From PALSA-1353 sp036267155 (GTDB taxonomy: Bacteria; Planctomycetota; Phycisphaerae; Tepidisphaerales; Tepidisphaeraceae), in the NCBI GenBank assembly GCA_036267155.1, contig DATAWP010000062.1, positions 1-64,000 of the forward strand: a stretch of 64,000 nucleotides of DNA, read 5' to 3'. The notes below the pieces were generated by a model. It was not told the DNA's origin. It worked only from the letters and a program-made list of their open reading frames with translations, and did no database searches. Below are positions 1-7,660 of the stretch, piece after piece. The translations under genes were made by a program, and so were the position numbers. Position 1 is the first letter of the stretch. Each line of letters starts with the position of its first letter.

Positions 1-951
1 CACCGATTTGGCTTTTTGAGTCGCCAACTGCGCCGTTTGACGGACCTCTTCCACCGTCGCGGTCGTTTCGCTCACCGCCGTCGCCGCCTCCGTTGCGCTC
101 GTCGCCAGTTGAGTCGTCGACGACGATATCTGGCTCGCCGACGCCGTTAAGACGCTCACGCTCTCGGCAACCTGGGTTGTCAAAGCTCGAAGGTTTCTAA
201 TCATGGAAGAAAAAGCCCGCGTCATGACGCCCACTTCGTCGCGCCGCCCGCCCGCGGACACCTGGACGCTCAAATCCCCCGCCGCGATTCGTTCCGCCAC
301 CGAGGTGATTTCCTTCAGCGGCCTGGAAATATTCCGCGTGATGAGCAAACCGGCGATGGACAGAATCACGAACGCCGAAACAGTCCCCGCGACGATGGTC
401 AGCACCAATCTCTGCGCGCTGGCCTGGGCTTCGTCGGACCGAACTTTCAGCAAGCCCAGCGAATCTTTCCGCATGTCGCCGATCACGGTTCGGATGTCGC
501 CCATTTCCGTATGGCCTTTGCCGTTCATGACCCACTGGCGCGCGGCCTCCGGTCCCTTGTCCTTCTCAACGCCGATTCCTTCCTTGAGCATTGCCAACCT
601 TTGCGCAATGAGCGGCTTAAGAGTCTCGATCCGGCTCTGCTGCTGCGGTTCATTCGCCGTCAGATCGCTTACGTCGCGCAGATTCTGGTCAATATCCGCC
701 AGCCCGGCCTGGTAAGGCGCCAGGTAAGCCTCGTCCCCAGTAAGCAAATAGCCGCGCTGGCCGGTTTCCGCATCCGTCATCGATTGAATCAGTCCGCTGA
801 GGCCTTCCAGGACTTTGTGGGTGTGCGTCACCCAATCGGCCGTGTCGGTGAGTTTGGCCGTGCTCCAGTAGGAAGCCGTTCCGATGGTGACGACGATCGC
901 CAGCGCCATGCTGAATCCCGCGCCGATTTTTGTTCCCACGGTCCATCTCAT
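1..951 (-). CDS. Methyl-accepting chemotaxis protein with CHASE3 sensor domain (partial, 3' end off window)
   Basis: Membrane chemoreceptor-like transducer; only the first ~317 residues lie in the window. Reading the minus strand from the ATG at 951 gives a first membrane helix (about residues 8-28), a CHASE3-type domain carrying the hallmark DAETGQRGYLLTGDE, a second helix (about 187-209), a HAMP linker (ISRPLKEIT, then AAGDLSV) and the start of the alanine/serine/threonine-rich signalling coiled coil. It starts 4 nt after the stop of the upstream cheW, so it is the last visible gene of a cheW-cheR-cheW-mcp operon. CHASE3 binds unknown extracytoplasmic cues. The set resembles Wsp/ACF systems more than flagellar chemotaxis, which is inference because CheA and CheB are not in the window. 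Confidence 0.9.
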   Translation of the reverse strand, partial: MRWTVGTKIGAGFSMALAIVVTIGTASYWSTAKLTDTADWVTHTHKVLEGLSGLIQSMTDAETGQRGYLLTGDEAYLAPYQAGLADIDQNLRDVSDLTANEPQQQSRIETLKPLIAQRLAMLKEGIGVEKDKGPEAARQWVMNGKGHTEMGDIRTVIGDMRKDSLGLLKVRSDEAQASAQRLVLTIVAGTVSAFVILSIAGLLITRNISRPLKEITSVAERIAAGDLSVQVSAGGRRDEVGVMTRAFSSMIRNLRALTTQVAESVSVLTASASQISSSTTQLATSATEAATAVSETTATVEEVRQTAQLATQKAKSV

Positions 952-955
952 GTGG

Positions 956-1516
956 TCACCCTTCGACTTCCTCGTTCACGGTGGTTTTCGGATCGTTCAA
1001 AATGCTCGGCACGTCCAGGATCACGACCTGCTGGTTCGTCACGCCCTTGAGATACTTGGCCCGGATTCCCGTCAACGTGGGCAGCGACGGCTGGCAGGTG
1101 CTCTGCGGAATGGACCGCACGCCCACGATCGCATCCGCCAGGATGCCCAGTTCCATCTCCTCGCCCGCGGCCGTTTCGCCGTGCACGATGACGACCATGT
1201 GCAGGTCCGTGATCCCCTCCTCCGGCAGATCGAAGAATTTCTTCACGTCGATCACCGGCAGGATTTGCCCGCGCACGTTGATGATTCCCAACAGAAATCC
1301 CGGCGTGCAGGGCAGGGGCGTCAATTCCTTCAGCCCGTACACCTCGCGCACGTATTTCTGCTCGACCGCATATCGCTCCTTCGCCAGCCGAAACTCGACA
1401 ACCTTCAGTGCCTCGTCCGCGCCGTCGTCATCGCGCCGAATCGGCTGCGCCAGGGCGCGGGCGCGGGCTTTAAGAGTCTCGGTGGCGCTGGCGGCCATCG
1501 TCGTTGGTTCGCTCAC
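956..1516 (-). CDS. cheW: CheW-like adaptor protein
   Basis: 186-residue scaffold protein coupling a receptor to a CheA kinase. After a ~35-residue polar N-terminal tail there is a CheW fold with VVEFRLAKERYAVEQKYVREV, a conserved LTPLPCTPGFLLGIINVRG segment and ILPVIDVKKFFDLPE. The start overlaps the end of cheR by 4 nt (ATGA-type coupling) and the stop lies 4 nt before the receptor start, so translation of the set is probably coupled. It is one of two different CheW proteins flanking cheR, the arrangement known for WspB/WspD around WspC. Confidence 0.9.
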   Translation of the reverse strand: MSEPTTMAASATETLKARARALAQPIRRDDDGADEALKVVEFRLAKERYAVEQKYVREVYGLKELTPLPCTPGFLLGIINVRGQILPVIDVKKFFDLPEEGITDLHMVVIVHGETAAGEEMELGILADAIVGVRSIPQSTCQPSLPTLTGIRAKYLKGVTNQQVVILDVPSILNDPKTTVNEEVEG

Positions 1517-2913
1517 GCCGCCACCTCCGCTTCCGTAAGAGAACCGATCATCTCGGCCAGGCGCCCAGCCGTCACTCCATCCGACTCCGGAAGAACCGTC
1601 TGCGGCGGATAAGTCTTCAGCAGCCGAAGCGCATTGACCAGATGTCTGCGCGATTCTCGCAGTTCATGGCGGCCGCGCGCGATGCTGCCCAGCGCAAAGT
1701 GCGCCAGCACGTGATCCGGATCCAGATACAGCGCCCGCCGCAGCGATTGGACCGCTTCCAGAAGCGCCCCTTGTTCCTGAAGCACGACCGACCGCAGATA
1801 GTGGCTGGCGGGGTTGAGCTTATCGGCCGCGATCCATCGGTCGCAGCATCCCAGCGCTTCCGCCAGATTCCCCTGATTGGCCAGCGTCCGCGCCTCGACG
1901 CTCAGCGCGGAAGATTCATTATCCGGCTCGCTCTCCGCGCAAACCGGAAGAGGTTCAGGCGGCGGAACGAACAAGAAGCCCGCATCCGGCAACGGGATTT
2001 CTTCAAGTCCCTCATCCCAGCGCACTGCGGGAATATTGGGGGACGGGATCGAGATTTTCGGCCGGTTGCTGTCCTTCTGATATAGAATCGCCCCGTTCAG
2101 ATTTGTCGTGCAATAGGGTGCGAATAAGTGGTGGGACAATTCGCTGGAGCTGACGATCAGCCAGCCCCGCTCCGCCTGTGCCTGATGCAGCTTTTCGACC
2201 ACTCTCGCCGCGTGGGAGGATCGAAAATACATCAGGACGTTCCGGCAGAAGATCACGTCCATCGCCGCGCAGTCGCCGAGCACGGGCGCGTAATTTTCCG
2301 CGGCAAGGTTCAATTGGCTGAATCGCACCATTTGCCGGATCTCCGGCAGAATCTCAAATCGCTCCCCCGGCCCGCTGCGGAAGTACCGCTCCTTCAGCCA
2401 CGCCGGCGCGCCGCGGAACGACCACTGTCCAAACATTCCCGCTTCGGCCTTGCGCAGAAAAAGCGGATTGATGTCCGTCGCCAGCAGCGTGATCTTCCAC
2501 TCCTGCCAATCCATCAGCATCTGCCGAAGCAGGATCGCGATCGAATACGGCTCCTCGCCGGTGCAGCATCCGGCGCTCCAAATCCGCAGCTCCCGATTTT
2601 CGCCGCGGCGCGACCGAATCAGCGAAGGCAGAATCTCATTGGCCAGAACCTCAAATGTTTTGCTTTCTCGAAAGAAATACGTCTCCCCCACCGTTAGATG
2701 GCTTGCGAGGCGATCGAGCTGCGCTTTGGTCAGCGCCCCCGCCAGGCACTGTTGCGCACAGGCGGCCGCGCTATCGAAGCCCAGATCTTTCGCCGCCGCG
2801 GCGATGCCGCGCCGCAAGTCCGCATGACGCGACGGCGGGAAATCCCATCCCATCGTCTGGGCGACAAACTCGCTCAGCCGCGCCAACAAGTTTTCGGGCG
2901 TGTCAGGATCCAT
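1513..2913 (-). CDS. cheR: CheR-type receptor methyltransferase with C-terminal TPR region
   Basis: SAM-dependent methyltransferase that would methylate glutamates on the receptor. It has an N-terminal CheR helical domain (about 1-60), the conserved TVGETYFFRE at 74-83, the SAM site WSAGCCTGEEPYS at 112-124, and DVIFCRNVLMYF. From about 340 there is a TPR-like region (ASHYLRSVVLQEQGALLEAVQSLRRAL then LDPDHVLAHFALG). At 466 residues it is much longer than plain CheR (~280); the TPR tail is typical of WspC-like or ACF-type CheR. It overlaps the upstream cheW by 11 nt and the downstream cheW by 4 nt. Confidence 0.92.
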   Translation of the reverse strand: MDPDTPENLLARLSEFVAQTMGWDFPPSRHADLRRGIAAAAKDLGFDSAAACAQQCLAGALTKAQLDRLASHLTVGETYFFRESKTFEVLANEILPSLIRSRRGENRELRIWSAGCCTGEEPYSIAILLRQMLMDWQEWKITLLATDINPLFLRKAEAGMFGQWSFRGAPAWLKERYFRSGPGERFEILPEIRQMVRFSQLNLAAENYAPVLGDCAAMDVIFCRNVLMYFRSSHAARVVEKLHQAQAERGWLIVSSSELSHHLFAPYCTTNLNGAILYQKDSNRPKISIPSPNIPAVRWDEGLEEIPLPDAGFLFVPPPEPLPVCAESEPDNESSALSVEARTLANQGNLAEALGCCDRWIAADKLNPASHYLRSVVLQEQGALLEAVQSLRRALYLDPDHVLAHFALGSIARGRHELRESRRHLVNALRLLKTYPPQTVLPESDGVTAGRLAEMIGSLTEAEVAA

Positions 2914-3454
2914 GGTTTGGCGCTCCCGTCACCGCGGTTTCCAGTTCGCGTTCTTCATCGAGAGACAGAAATCGGTCCAGATCGTGGATGAGAAGCAGAT
3001 CGCCCTCGAGGCGAACGACGCCTTCGATCTGCTCCAGCCGCCCCACCACTTTGCTGGCCGCGATGATGTCCTTGGATGGGTGCTCGATGACGCCGCTGGT
3101 GCTGTCCACTACCAAAGCAACGCTTCGCCGCGAGGTGCGGGCGATGATGAATTGGTCGTCGAGACCGATTTCGCGCTCGGCAAAGCCGAGGCGTTTGCGC
3201 AAATTGAGCACCGGGATGATCGTTCCGTGAAGATTGATCGCGCCCCAGACAATTTGCGGGGCACGGGGCAGGGGCGTGGTGTCCACCGCTCGAACGACGC
3301 GCAGGACCTGGGCCAGGTGCAAACCGTAACGGCGCTCGTCCAGTCGAAAGGCCAGAAGTTGTACGTTCCCACTCATCTGACTGCGCGGACCCATGGCGAA
3401 GGGATCGATCAATCTATCGGGTCGGCGTTTCCAGTCCTTAACGAGTTCCGCCAT
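2903..3454 (-). CDS. cheW: CheW-like adaptor protein, first gene of the Wsp-like operon
   Basis: 183-residue CheW-fold protein. VQLLAFRLDERRYGLHLAQVLRVV, TTPLPRAPQIVWGAINLHG and IIPVLNLRKRLGF are the usual CheW strand motifs. It differs clearly from the second CheW, so this is not a recent duplicate. The end overlaps cheR by 11 nt. No gene lies between it and the divergent HD-domain gene at 3739, so the 284-nt gap 3455-3738 should hold both promoters; I see no convincing consensus there, only a hairpin around 3538-3557. Confidence 0.88.
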   Translation of the reverse strand: MAELVKDWKRRPDRLIDPFAMGPRSQMSGNVQLLAFRLDERRYGLHLAQVLRVVRAVDTTPLPRAPQIVWGAINLHGTIIPVLNLRKRLGFAEREIGLDDQFIIARTSRRSVALVVDSTSGVIEHPSKDIIAASKVVGRLEQIEGVVRLEGDLLLIHDLDRFLSLDEERELETAVTGAPNHGS

Positions 3455-3738
3455 ATTTCCTTGCCCCGCTGGGAGATATGGTGAGATGCCTCACAGGCCA
3501 CCAAGCGATAGCGCGTGTCTGGATATGAAGATAATCGCGAGCCGCCGATCGGCGGAGAATCCGTCCCGAGCAGATTTTTTCCAACCGCCCGTGGTCTGAT
3601 AATTCGTCTCCCTGCGCCGCGAGGCGAAGCAATTCATCGCCGCTTCATTTTCCAGGCCTTGGAATCGACCGATAGGCAATTGTGTAACGGACTTCGCAAG
3701 GAGATTGACGCGAGGCTCGGTCGTCGCGGGAGAATTTC

Positions 3739-5121
3739 ATGTCGGCAGTTGCCGAGCAATCGATCGTTCAGATCAAATTGTCGCAGGTCATCTCCGCGCT
3801 GTCGTATGCGCTGGACATCACCGAGGGCCAGCCGCAGGGACATGCCGCCCGGACCTGCATGTTGGGCATGCGCATCGCGCAGGAAATCCATCTCGGCCCC
3901 GACGAATCCTCGGCCCTGTTTTACGCGCTGCTTTTGAAGGATCTCGGCTGTTCCAACAACTCGGCCAAGATGTGTTATCTCTTCGGCTCCGACGACCGGA
4001 TCACCAAGCGCGAAGCCAAAACGATCAATTGGGTGAGCACGTTCAAATCGCTCGGATACGTCATTCGGAACATCTCGCGGGGCAAATCGACGATCGACAA
4101 AATCCAGCACTTTGCGCGGATCGTCCGCGGCGGGCAGCGCGAGGCCAAGTCGCTCGTCGAATTGAGATGCGAGCGCGGCGCGGCCATCGCTCGCGAGTTG
4201 GAGTTCCCCGATCTGACCGCCGCCGCGATTCGCAATCTCGACGAGCATTGGGACGGCCACGGCCACCCCGACGGCCTCAGCGGCGCGCAGATTCCGCTGC
4301 TGGCGCGCGTCCTGAGCATCGCCCAGACCGCCGAGGTTTTCGTCAGCGGGTTCGGCCTGGAAGTCGCCTGTGAAATGGCTCGCGGCCGTAGCGGAACCTG
4401 GTTCGACCCCGAACTGGTCCGGGTTTTCCTGAATATCAAAAACGATCGCGAGTTCTGGAAGCGATTCCATTCTGAAAAACCGGCCGGCGCAACCGCGACC
4501 TTCGAGCCCGGAGATCGCGTGCTGATTGCCGACGAATCTCAACTGGATCGCATCGCCCAGGGTTTCAGCAAAGTGATCGACGCGAAATCCCCGTGGACTT
4601 TCCGACATTCCGAGGGCGTGGCCAAAATCGCCGCGGGCATCGCCGAGCTGATGGGGTACTCCGCGCAGGAAGTTCGTTACATTCGCCGGGCCGCGCTTCT
4701 GCACGATATCGGCAAGCTGGGCATCTCAAACCTGATCCTCGACAAGCCCGGCAAGCTCACGCCCGACGAGTTGACCGTGATGCGCCGACACGCGCTCTAC
4801 ACCCAGCAAATCCTCTCGCACGTCGACGGCTTCAAGGACCTGGCCGACCTGGCGGCCTCCCACCACGAACGCCTCGACGGAAAGGGATACCATCGCGGTC
4901 TGACCGTGAATCAGCTCAGCGCTCCGGCGCGCATTCTTTGCGTTGCCGACATTTACGAAGCCCTGACGGCCAAGCGCCCGTACCGGCAGGACCTGACCGA
5001 CGAGCAGGTAACGACGATTCTCGCCCGCAACCTCACCGGCGGAATCTGCCCCGCGGTCTACGAAGTCCTGCAAAGTTACCTCGCCCGCGGCGGATACAGC
5101 CCGGAACAGATTGCGGCATAG
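3739..5121 (+). CDS. Tandem HD-domain protein, HD-GYP-like with degenerate motifs
   Basis: 460 residues with two HD-type halves. The C-terminal half has an intact HD (HDIGKLG, 322-328), HHERLDGKGYHRGL (375-388) and VADIYEALTAKRPYR, as in cyclic-di-GMP phosphodiesterases, except that the GYP signature reads GYH. The N-terminal half keeps the fold pattern (GHAARTC at 34-40, KDLG at 67-70, and DEHWDGHGHPDGLSG at 168-182) but has lost the paired HD, so it is probably a non-catalytic sensor or dimerisation half. There is a weak GGGAG ahead of the ATG. It is divergent from the Wsp-like operon, which in other bacteria signals through c-di-GMP; a functional link is inference. Confidence 0.85.
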   Translation: MSAVAEQSIVQIKLSQVISALSYALDITEGQPQGHAARTCMLGMRIAQEIHLGPDESSALFYALLLKDLGCSNNSAKMCYLFGSDDRITKREAKTINWVSTFKSLGYVIRNISRGKSTIDKIQHFARIVRGGQREAKSLVELRCERGAAIARELEFPDLTAAAIRNLDEHWDGHGHPDGLSGAQIPLLARVLSIAQTAEVFVSGFGLEVACEMARGRSGTWFDPELVRVFLNIKNDREFWKRFHSEKPAGATATFEPGDRVLIADESQLDRIAQGFSKVIDAKSPWTFRHSEGVAKIAAGIAELMGYSAQEVRYIRRAALLHDIGKLGISNLILDKPGKLTPDELTVMRRHALYTQQILSHVDGFKDLADLAASHHERLDGKGYHRGLTVNQLSAPARILCVADIYEALTAKRPYRQDLTDEQVTTILARNLTGGICPAVYEVLQSYLARGGYSPEQIAA

Positions 5122-5127
5122 AGGATC

Positions 5128-5196
5128 ATTGCCTATTGCCTATTGCCTATTGGAAGACCGTGTCCCGACACAAATAGGAAATAGGAAATAGGCAAT
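5128..5196. repeat. Inverted repeat of family B (CTATTGCC), copy 1
   Basis: Left arm 5128-5153 is three repeats of TATTGCC/CCTATTG; right arm 5172-5196 is the reverse complement built from AAATAGG units ending in GGCAAT. About 24 of 25 positions can pair around an 18-nt loop. A shorter copy of the same words lies at 33372-33408. It sits 6 nt after the stop of the HD gene. Confidence 0.85.
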
Positions 5197-5225
5197 TTCC
5201 AATTTCTCCCCCGTTCTCGGCACTA

Positions 5226-5254
5226 TTGTATAACCCCGCTTCCCCCCTTAAAAT
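5226..5254 (+). promoter_or_regulatory. Possible sigma70 promoter of DAHP synthase
   Basis: TTGTAT (5226-5231), 17-nt spacer, TAAAAT (5249-5254), 54 nt before the TTG start at 5309. The match is moderate and unsupported by other evidence. Confidence 0.4.
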
Positions 5255-5308
5255 GATACGCTTTCCCACCGGTACGCCAAAAACGCCGGTTATCTTAGGA
5301 GATTTGCC

Positions 5309-6364
5309 TTGATCATCGTCATGAATTCGCACGCGCCCCAGGCGGCCATCGACCGCGTGGTCAGCGAAATCCAACGAATGGGCTGTCAGTCCCACCTCAG
5401 CCAGGGCCGATTCCGCACCGTCATCGGAGCGGTCGGCGAAGAGGGCCTGATCGACCAGAATCATCTGGCCTCGCTCGACGGGGTGGAAAAAGTCGTGCCG
5501 ATCATGAAGCCGTACAAACTCGCCAGCCGCGAGTTTCATGAGGATGACTCCGTTGTCGAGATCGGCGGGGGCTCGGTTCCCAAGGTGAAAATCGGCGCCA
5601 ATCACGCGGCCTGCATCGCCGGCCCGTGCGCCGTCGAAAATCAGGAGATGCTCACCCGCATTGCCCGCGAAGTCCGCGAGGGCGGCGCGACCATTTTGCG
5701 CGGCGGCGTCTACAAGCCGCGCACCAGTCCTTATTCATTCCAGGGGCTCGGCGAATCGGCACTTCGCTGGATGCGCGATTGCGGCGACGAACTGGGCATG
5801 CCCATCTGCGTCGAGGTCATGGACACTCGCCAGGTCGAAAAGATGGAGCAGTTCGTCGATTGCTTCCAGATCGGCGCACGCAGCATGCAGAATTTCGATC
5901 TCCTTCGCGAAGTCGGCAAGGCGAAGAAACCCGTTCTCCTCAAGCGCGGCCTCGCCGCGACGGTGAAGGATTGGCTCCTCTCCGCCGAATACATCCTGAG
6001 CCAGGGCAACCGCAGCGTGGTGCTCTGCGAGCGGGGCATCAAAACCTTTGAGGACAGCGTTCGCTACTCGCTGGATGTCACCAGCATTCCCGTGGCTTCG
6101 AGTTGGACGCATTTGCCGATCATCATCGATCCGAGCCACGCCGCGGGAAAGCGCGACTACGTTCCGTCCATCGCCGCCGCCGGCATGGCCGCGGGCGCGC
6201 ACGGCCTGATCGTCGAGGTCCACTACTGTCCCAGCGAAGCCCAATGTGACGGACCGCAAGCCCTGCTGCCCGAGACGTTCCGGGAATTGATGCAGCAACT
6301 GCGAAAAATCGCGGCGATCTTCGGCAAAGAGTTCGCCGAGTCCAGCGAGCCGGCGCGAGCTTGA
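5309..6364 (+). CDS. aroF: 3-deoxy-7-phosphoheptulonate synthase (DAHP synthase, type I-beta)
   Basis: First step of the shikimate pathway: condenses PEP and erythrose-4-phosphate to DAHP. 351 residues. An N-terminal ferredoxin-like regulatory domain (about 1-75, MIIVMNSHAPQAAIDRVV) marks the I-beta subtype. A TIM barrel follows with CIAGPCAVEN, GGVYKPRTSPYSFQGLG, GARSMQNFDLL, KKPVLLKRGL and IIDPSHAAGKRD, which carry substrate and metal ligands. The start is a TTG chosen because AGGAG (5297-5301) lies 7 nt upstream; the next in-frame ATG would lose the first strand. It probably acts with aroC at 52.4 kb, though they are unlinked. Confidence 0.95.
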   Translation: MIIVMNSHAPQAAIDRVVSEIQRMGCQSHLSQGRFRTVIGAVGEEGLIDQNHLASLDGVEKVVPIMKPYKLASREFHEDDSVVEIGGGSVPKVKIGANHAACIAGPCAVENQEMLTRIAREVREGGATILRGGVYKPRTSPYSFQGLGESALRWMRDCGDELGMPICVEVMDTRQVEKMEQFVDCFQIGARSMQNFDLLREVGKAKKPVLLKRGLAATVKDWLLSAEYILSQGNRSVVLCERGIKTFEDSVRYSLDVTSIPVASSWTHLPIIIDPSHAAGKRDYVPSIAAAGMAAGAHGLIVEVHYCPSEAQCDGPQALLPETFRELMQQLRKIAAIFGKEFAESSEPARA

Positions 6365-6397
6365 ATTTTTTGCCACCGATTAAATGACGAAGAAATT

Positions 6398-6482
6398 GGC
6401 CACAGATGAAAAGGCAGATGCACACAGATGAAAAACCGAGATTCCATGTTTTATCTGTGTGTATCTGATTTTCATCTGTGGC
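6398..6482. repeat. Inverted repeat of family A (CACAGATG), copy 1
   Basis: Two ~35-nt arms (6398-6434 and 6449-6482) face each other around a 14-nt loop. Each arm reads GCCACAGATGAAAA, then CAGATGCACACAGAT with small changes. The same 35-nt word occurs twice more, again as a facing pair, at 42401-42501. It ends 18 nt before the tpiA ribosome binding site, so it lies in the tpiA leader. Confidence 0.9.
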
Positions 6483-6512
6483 AAAATTCTTTTTGATTTG
6501 GAGCAGATGTCG

Positions 6513-7259
6513 ATGAGCAGAGTGCCATTCGTCGCAGGCAATTGGAAGATGAACACGGCTAAGGCCGGCGCGGTCGATCTGGCCAAGGCCGTCGCCAAAG
6601 GCGCGCCGCAGGGCGTGCAGGTCGGCATCGCTCCGCCGTTCGTTTATCTCGATGCCGCCGCACAGGCGATTGCCGGCTCATCCATTCTGCTGGGCGCGCA
6701 GGACGCCTATTTCGAAAAGAACGGAGCGTTCACCGGCGAAATTTCCGTCGAAATGCTCAAAGACCTCGGCGTCTCATTCGCCCTGGCCGGGCACAGCGAA
6801 CGCCGGCACGTCCTGGGCGAAAATTCAGTCATGGTCGCCAAAAAGGCCCATGCCATTTACGGCGGCGGATTGATCCTGATCCACTGCGTCGGCGAGAAGA
6901 TCGAGCAGCGGGATGCGGGGCAAACCTTCGATGTCGTTCAGCGACAACTGGATGAACTGTCCCATGCGATGCAGGACCCCGATCGTTTGGTGATCGCGTA
7001 CGAGCCGGTGTGGGCGATCGGCACCGGCCGAAACGCCACCGATGCTCAGGCCCAGGAAGTTCATGCGTACATTCGCCAGACCATCGCCAGGCGTTGGAAC
7101 AAAGATTTCGCGGATTGCGTACGGATTCAGTACGGCGGCAGCATGAAGCCGGAGAACGCCCGGGGGCTGCTGGCGCAGCCGGACGTGGACGGCGGCCTCA
7201 TCGGCGGCGCATCCTTAAAGGCCGACGCGTTCCTGGCCATCGCCAGCGCCGCCAAATGA
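6513..7259 (+). CDS. tpiA: Triosephosphate isomerase
   Basis: Glycolytic interconversion of dihydroxyacetone phosphate and glyceraldehyde-3-phosphate. 248 residues, the usual length. Catalytic Lys12 in NWKMN, His94 in AGHSERR, Glu164 in AYEPVWAIGTG and the phosphate loop QYGGSMKPENA are all present. ATG 6513 is chosen over 6507 because GGAG (6500-6503) is 9 nt upstream of it but only 3 nt from 6507; an open frame further upstream runs through the repeat and is not part of the protein. A hairpin follows the stop, then secG, the common tpiA-secG pairing. Confidence 0.97.
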   Translation: MSRVPFVAGNWKMNTAKAGAVDLAKAVAKGAPQGVQVGIAPPFVYLDAAAQAIAGSSILLGAQDAYFEKNGAFTGEISVEMLKDLGVSFALAGHSERRHVLGENSVMVAKKAHAIYGGGLILIHCVGEKIEQRDAGQTFDVVQRQLDELSHAMQDPDRLVIAYEPVWAIGTGRNATDAQAQEVHAYIRQTIARRWNKDFADCVRIQYGGSMKPENARGLLAQPDVDGGLIGGASLKADAFLAIASAAK

Positions 7260-7270
7260 CGAACTGAAAA

Positions 7271-7290
7271 AGCCCACCGATCCGTGGGCT
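7271..7290. terminator. Hairpin between tpiA and secG (AGCCC...GGGCT type)
   Basis: AGCCCAC (7271-7277) and GTGGGCT (7284-7290) form a perfect 7-bp stem with a 6-nt loop, 12 nt after the tpiA stop. There is no T-run, so full termination is doubtful; it may protect the 3' end. Hairpins of the same style follow stop codons at 12639 and 54919. Confidence 0.6.
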
Positions 7291-7311
7291 AAAGGTAGAT
7301 ACGGAGACCAC

Positions 7312-7632
7312 ATGCTCGCTATTTTTTGGGTCATGATGACCTTATTTATGTTTTTGTGCCTGATCATGATACTGCTGGTATTGATCCAGAAGGGTCGCGG
7401 CGGCGGGCTCTCCAGCGCGTTCGGCGGGTCCGGCGGCAATACCGCCTTCGGCGCCAAAACCGGCGACGTCCTCACCTGGGCTACCAGCATCGTTTTCGCC
7501 CTCTTCGTCATCATGGCCGCCGTTTTGAATCTTCTCGCGAACCACGTCGGAGGCGGCACGACGCCAACGCAGCAAGTGCAGCAAGTCCCCACCGGGCAGG
7601 GATCGGGTTCTCCCTCAACGCCGGCCAAATAA
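7312..7632 (+). CDS. secG: Preprotein translocase subunit SecG
   Basis: Accessory membrane subunit of the SecYEG protein export channel. 106 residues with helix 1 (about 1-22), the typical cytoplasmic loop VLIQKGRGGGLSSAFGG, helix 2 (about 57-78) and a Q/G/S-rich tail. GGAG at 7303-7306 sits 5 nt before the ATG. It lies between tpiA and yicC on the same strand. Confidence 0.93.
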   Translation: MLAIFWVMMTLFMFLCLIMILLVLIQKGRGGGLSSAFGGSGGNTAFGAKTGDVLTWATSIVFALFVIMAAVLNLLANHVGGGTTPTQQVQQVPTGQGSGSPSTPAK

Positions 7633-7660
7633 CTTTTACTTTGAAACGGGCAGATCACGC

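Noticed and set aside
5128..5196. CRISPR-like array suggested by repeated TATTGCC words
   Set aside because: Units are 7 nt, without spacers, and form a simple hairpin.
6459..6512. Extended N-terminus of triosephosphate isomerase
   Set aside because: The extra residues are encoded by the inverted repeat and the ribosome site fits ATG 6513.
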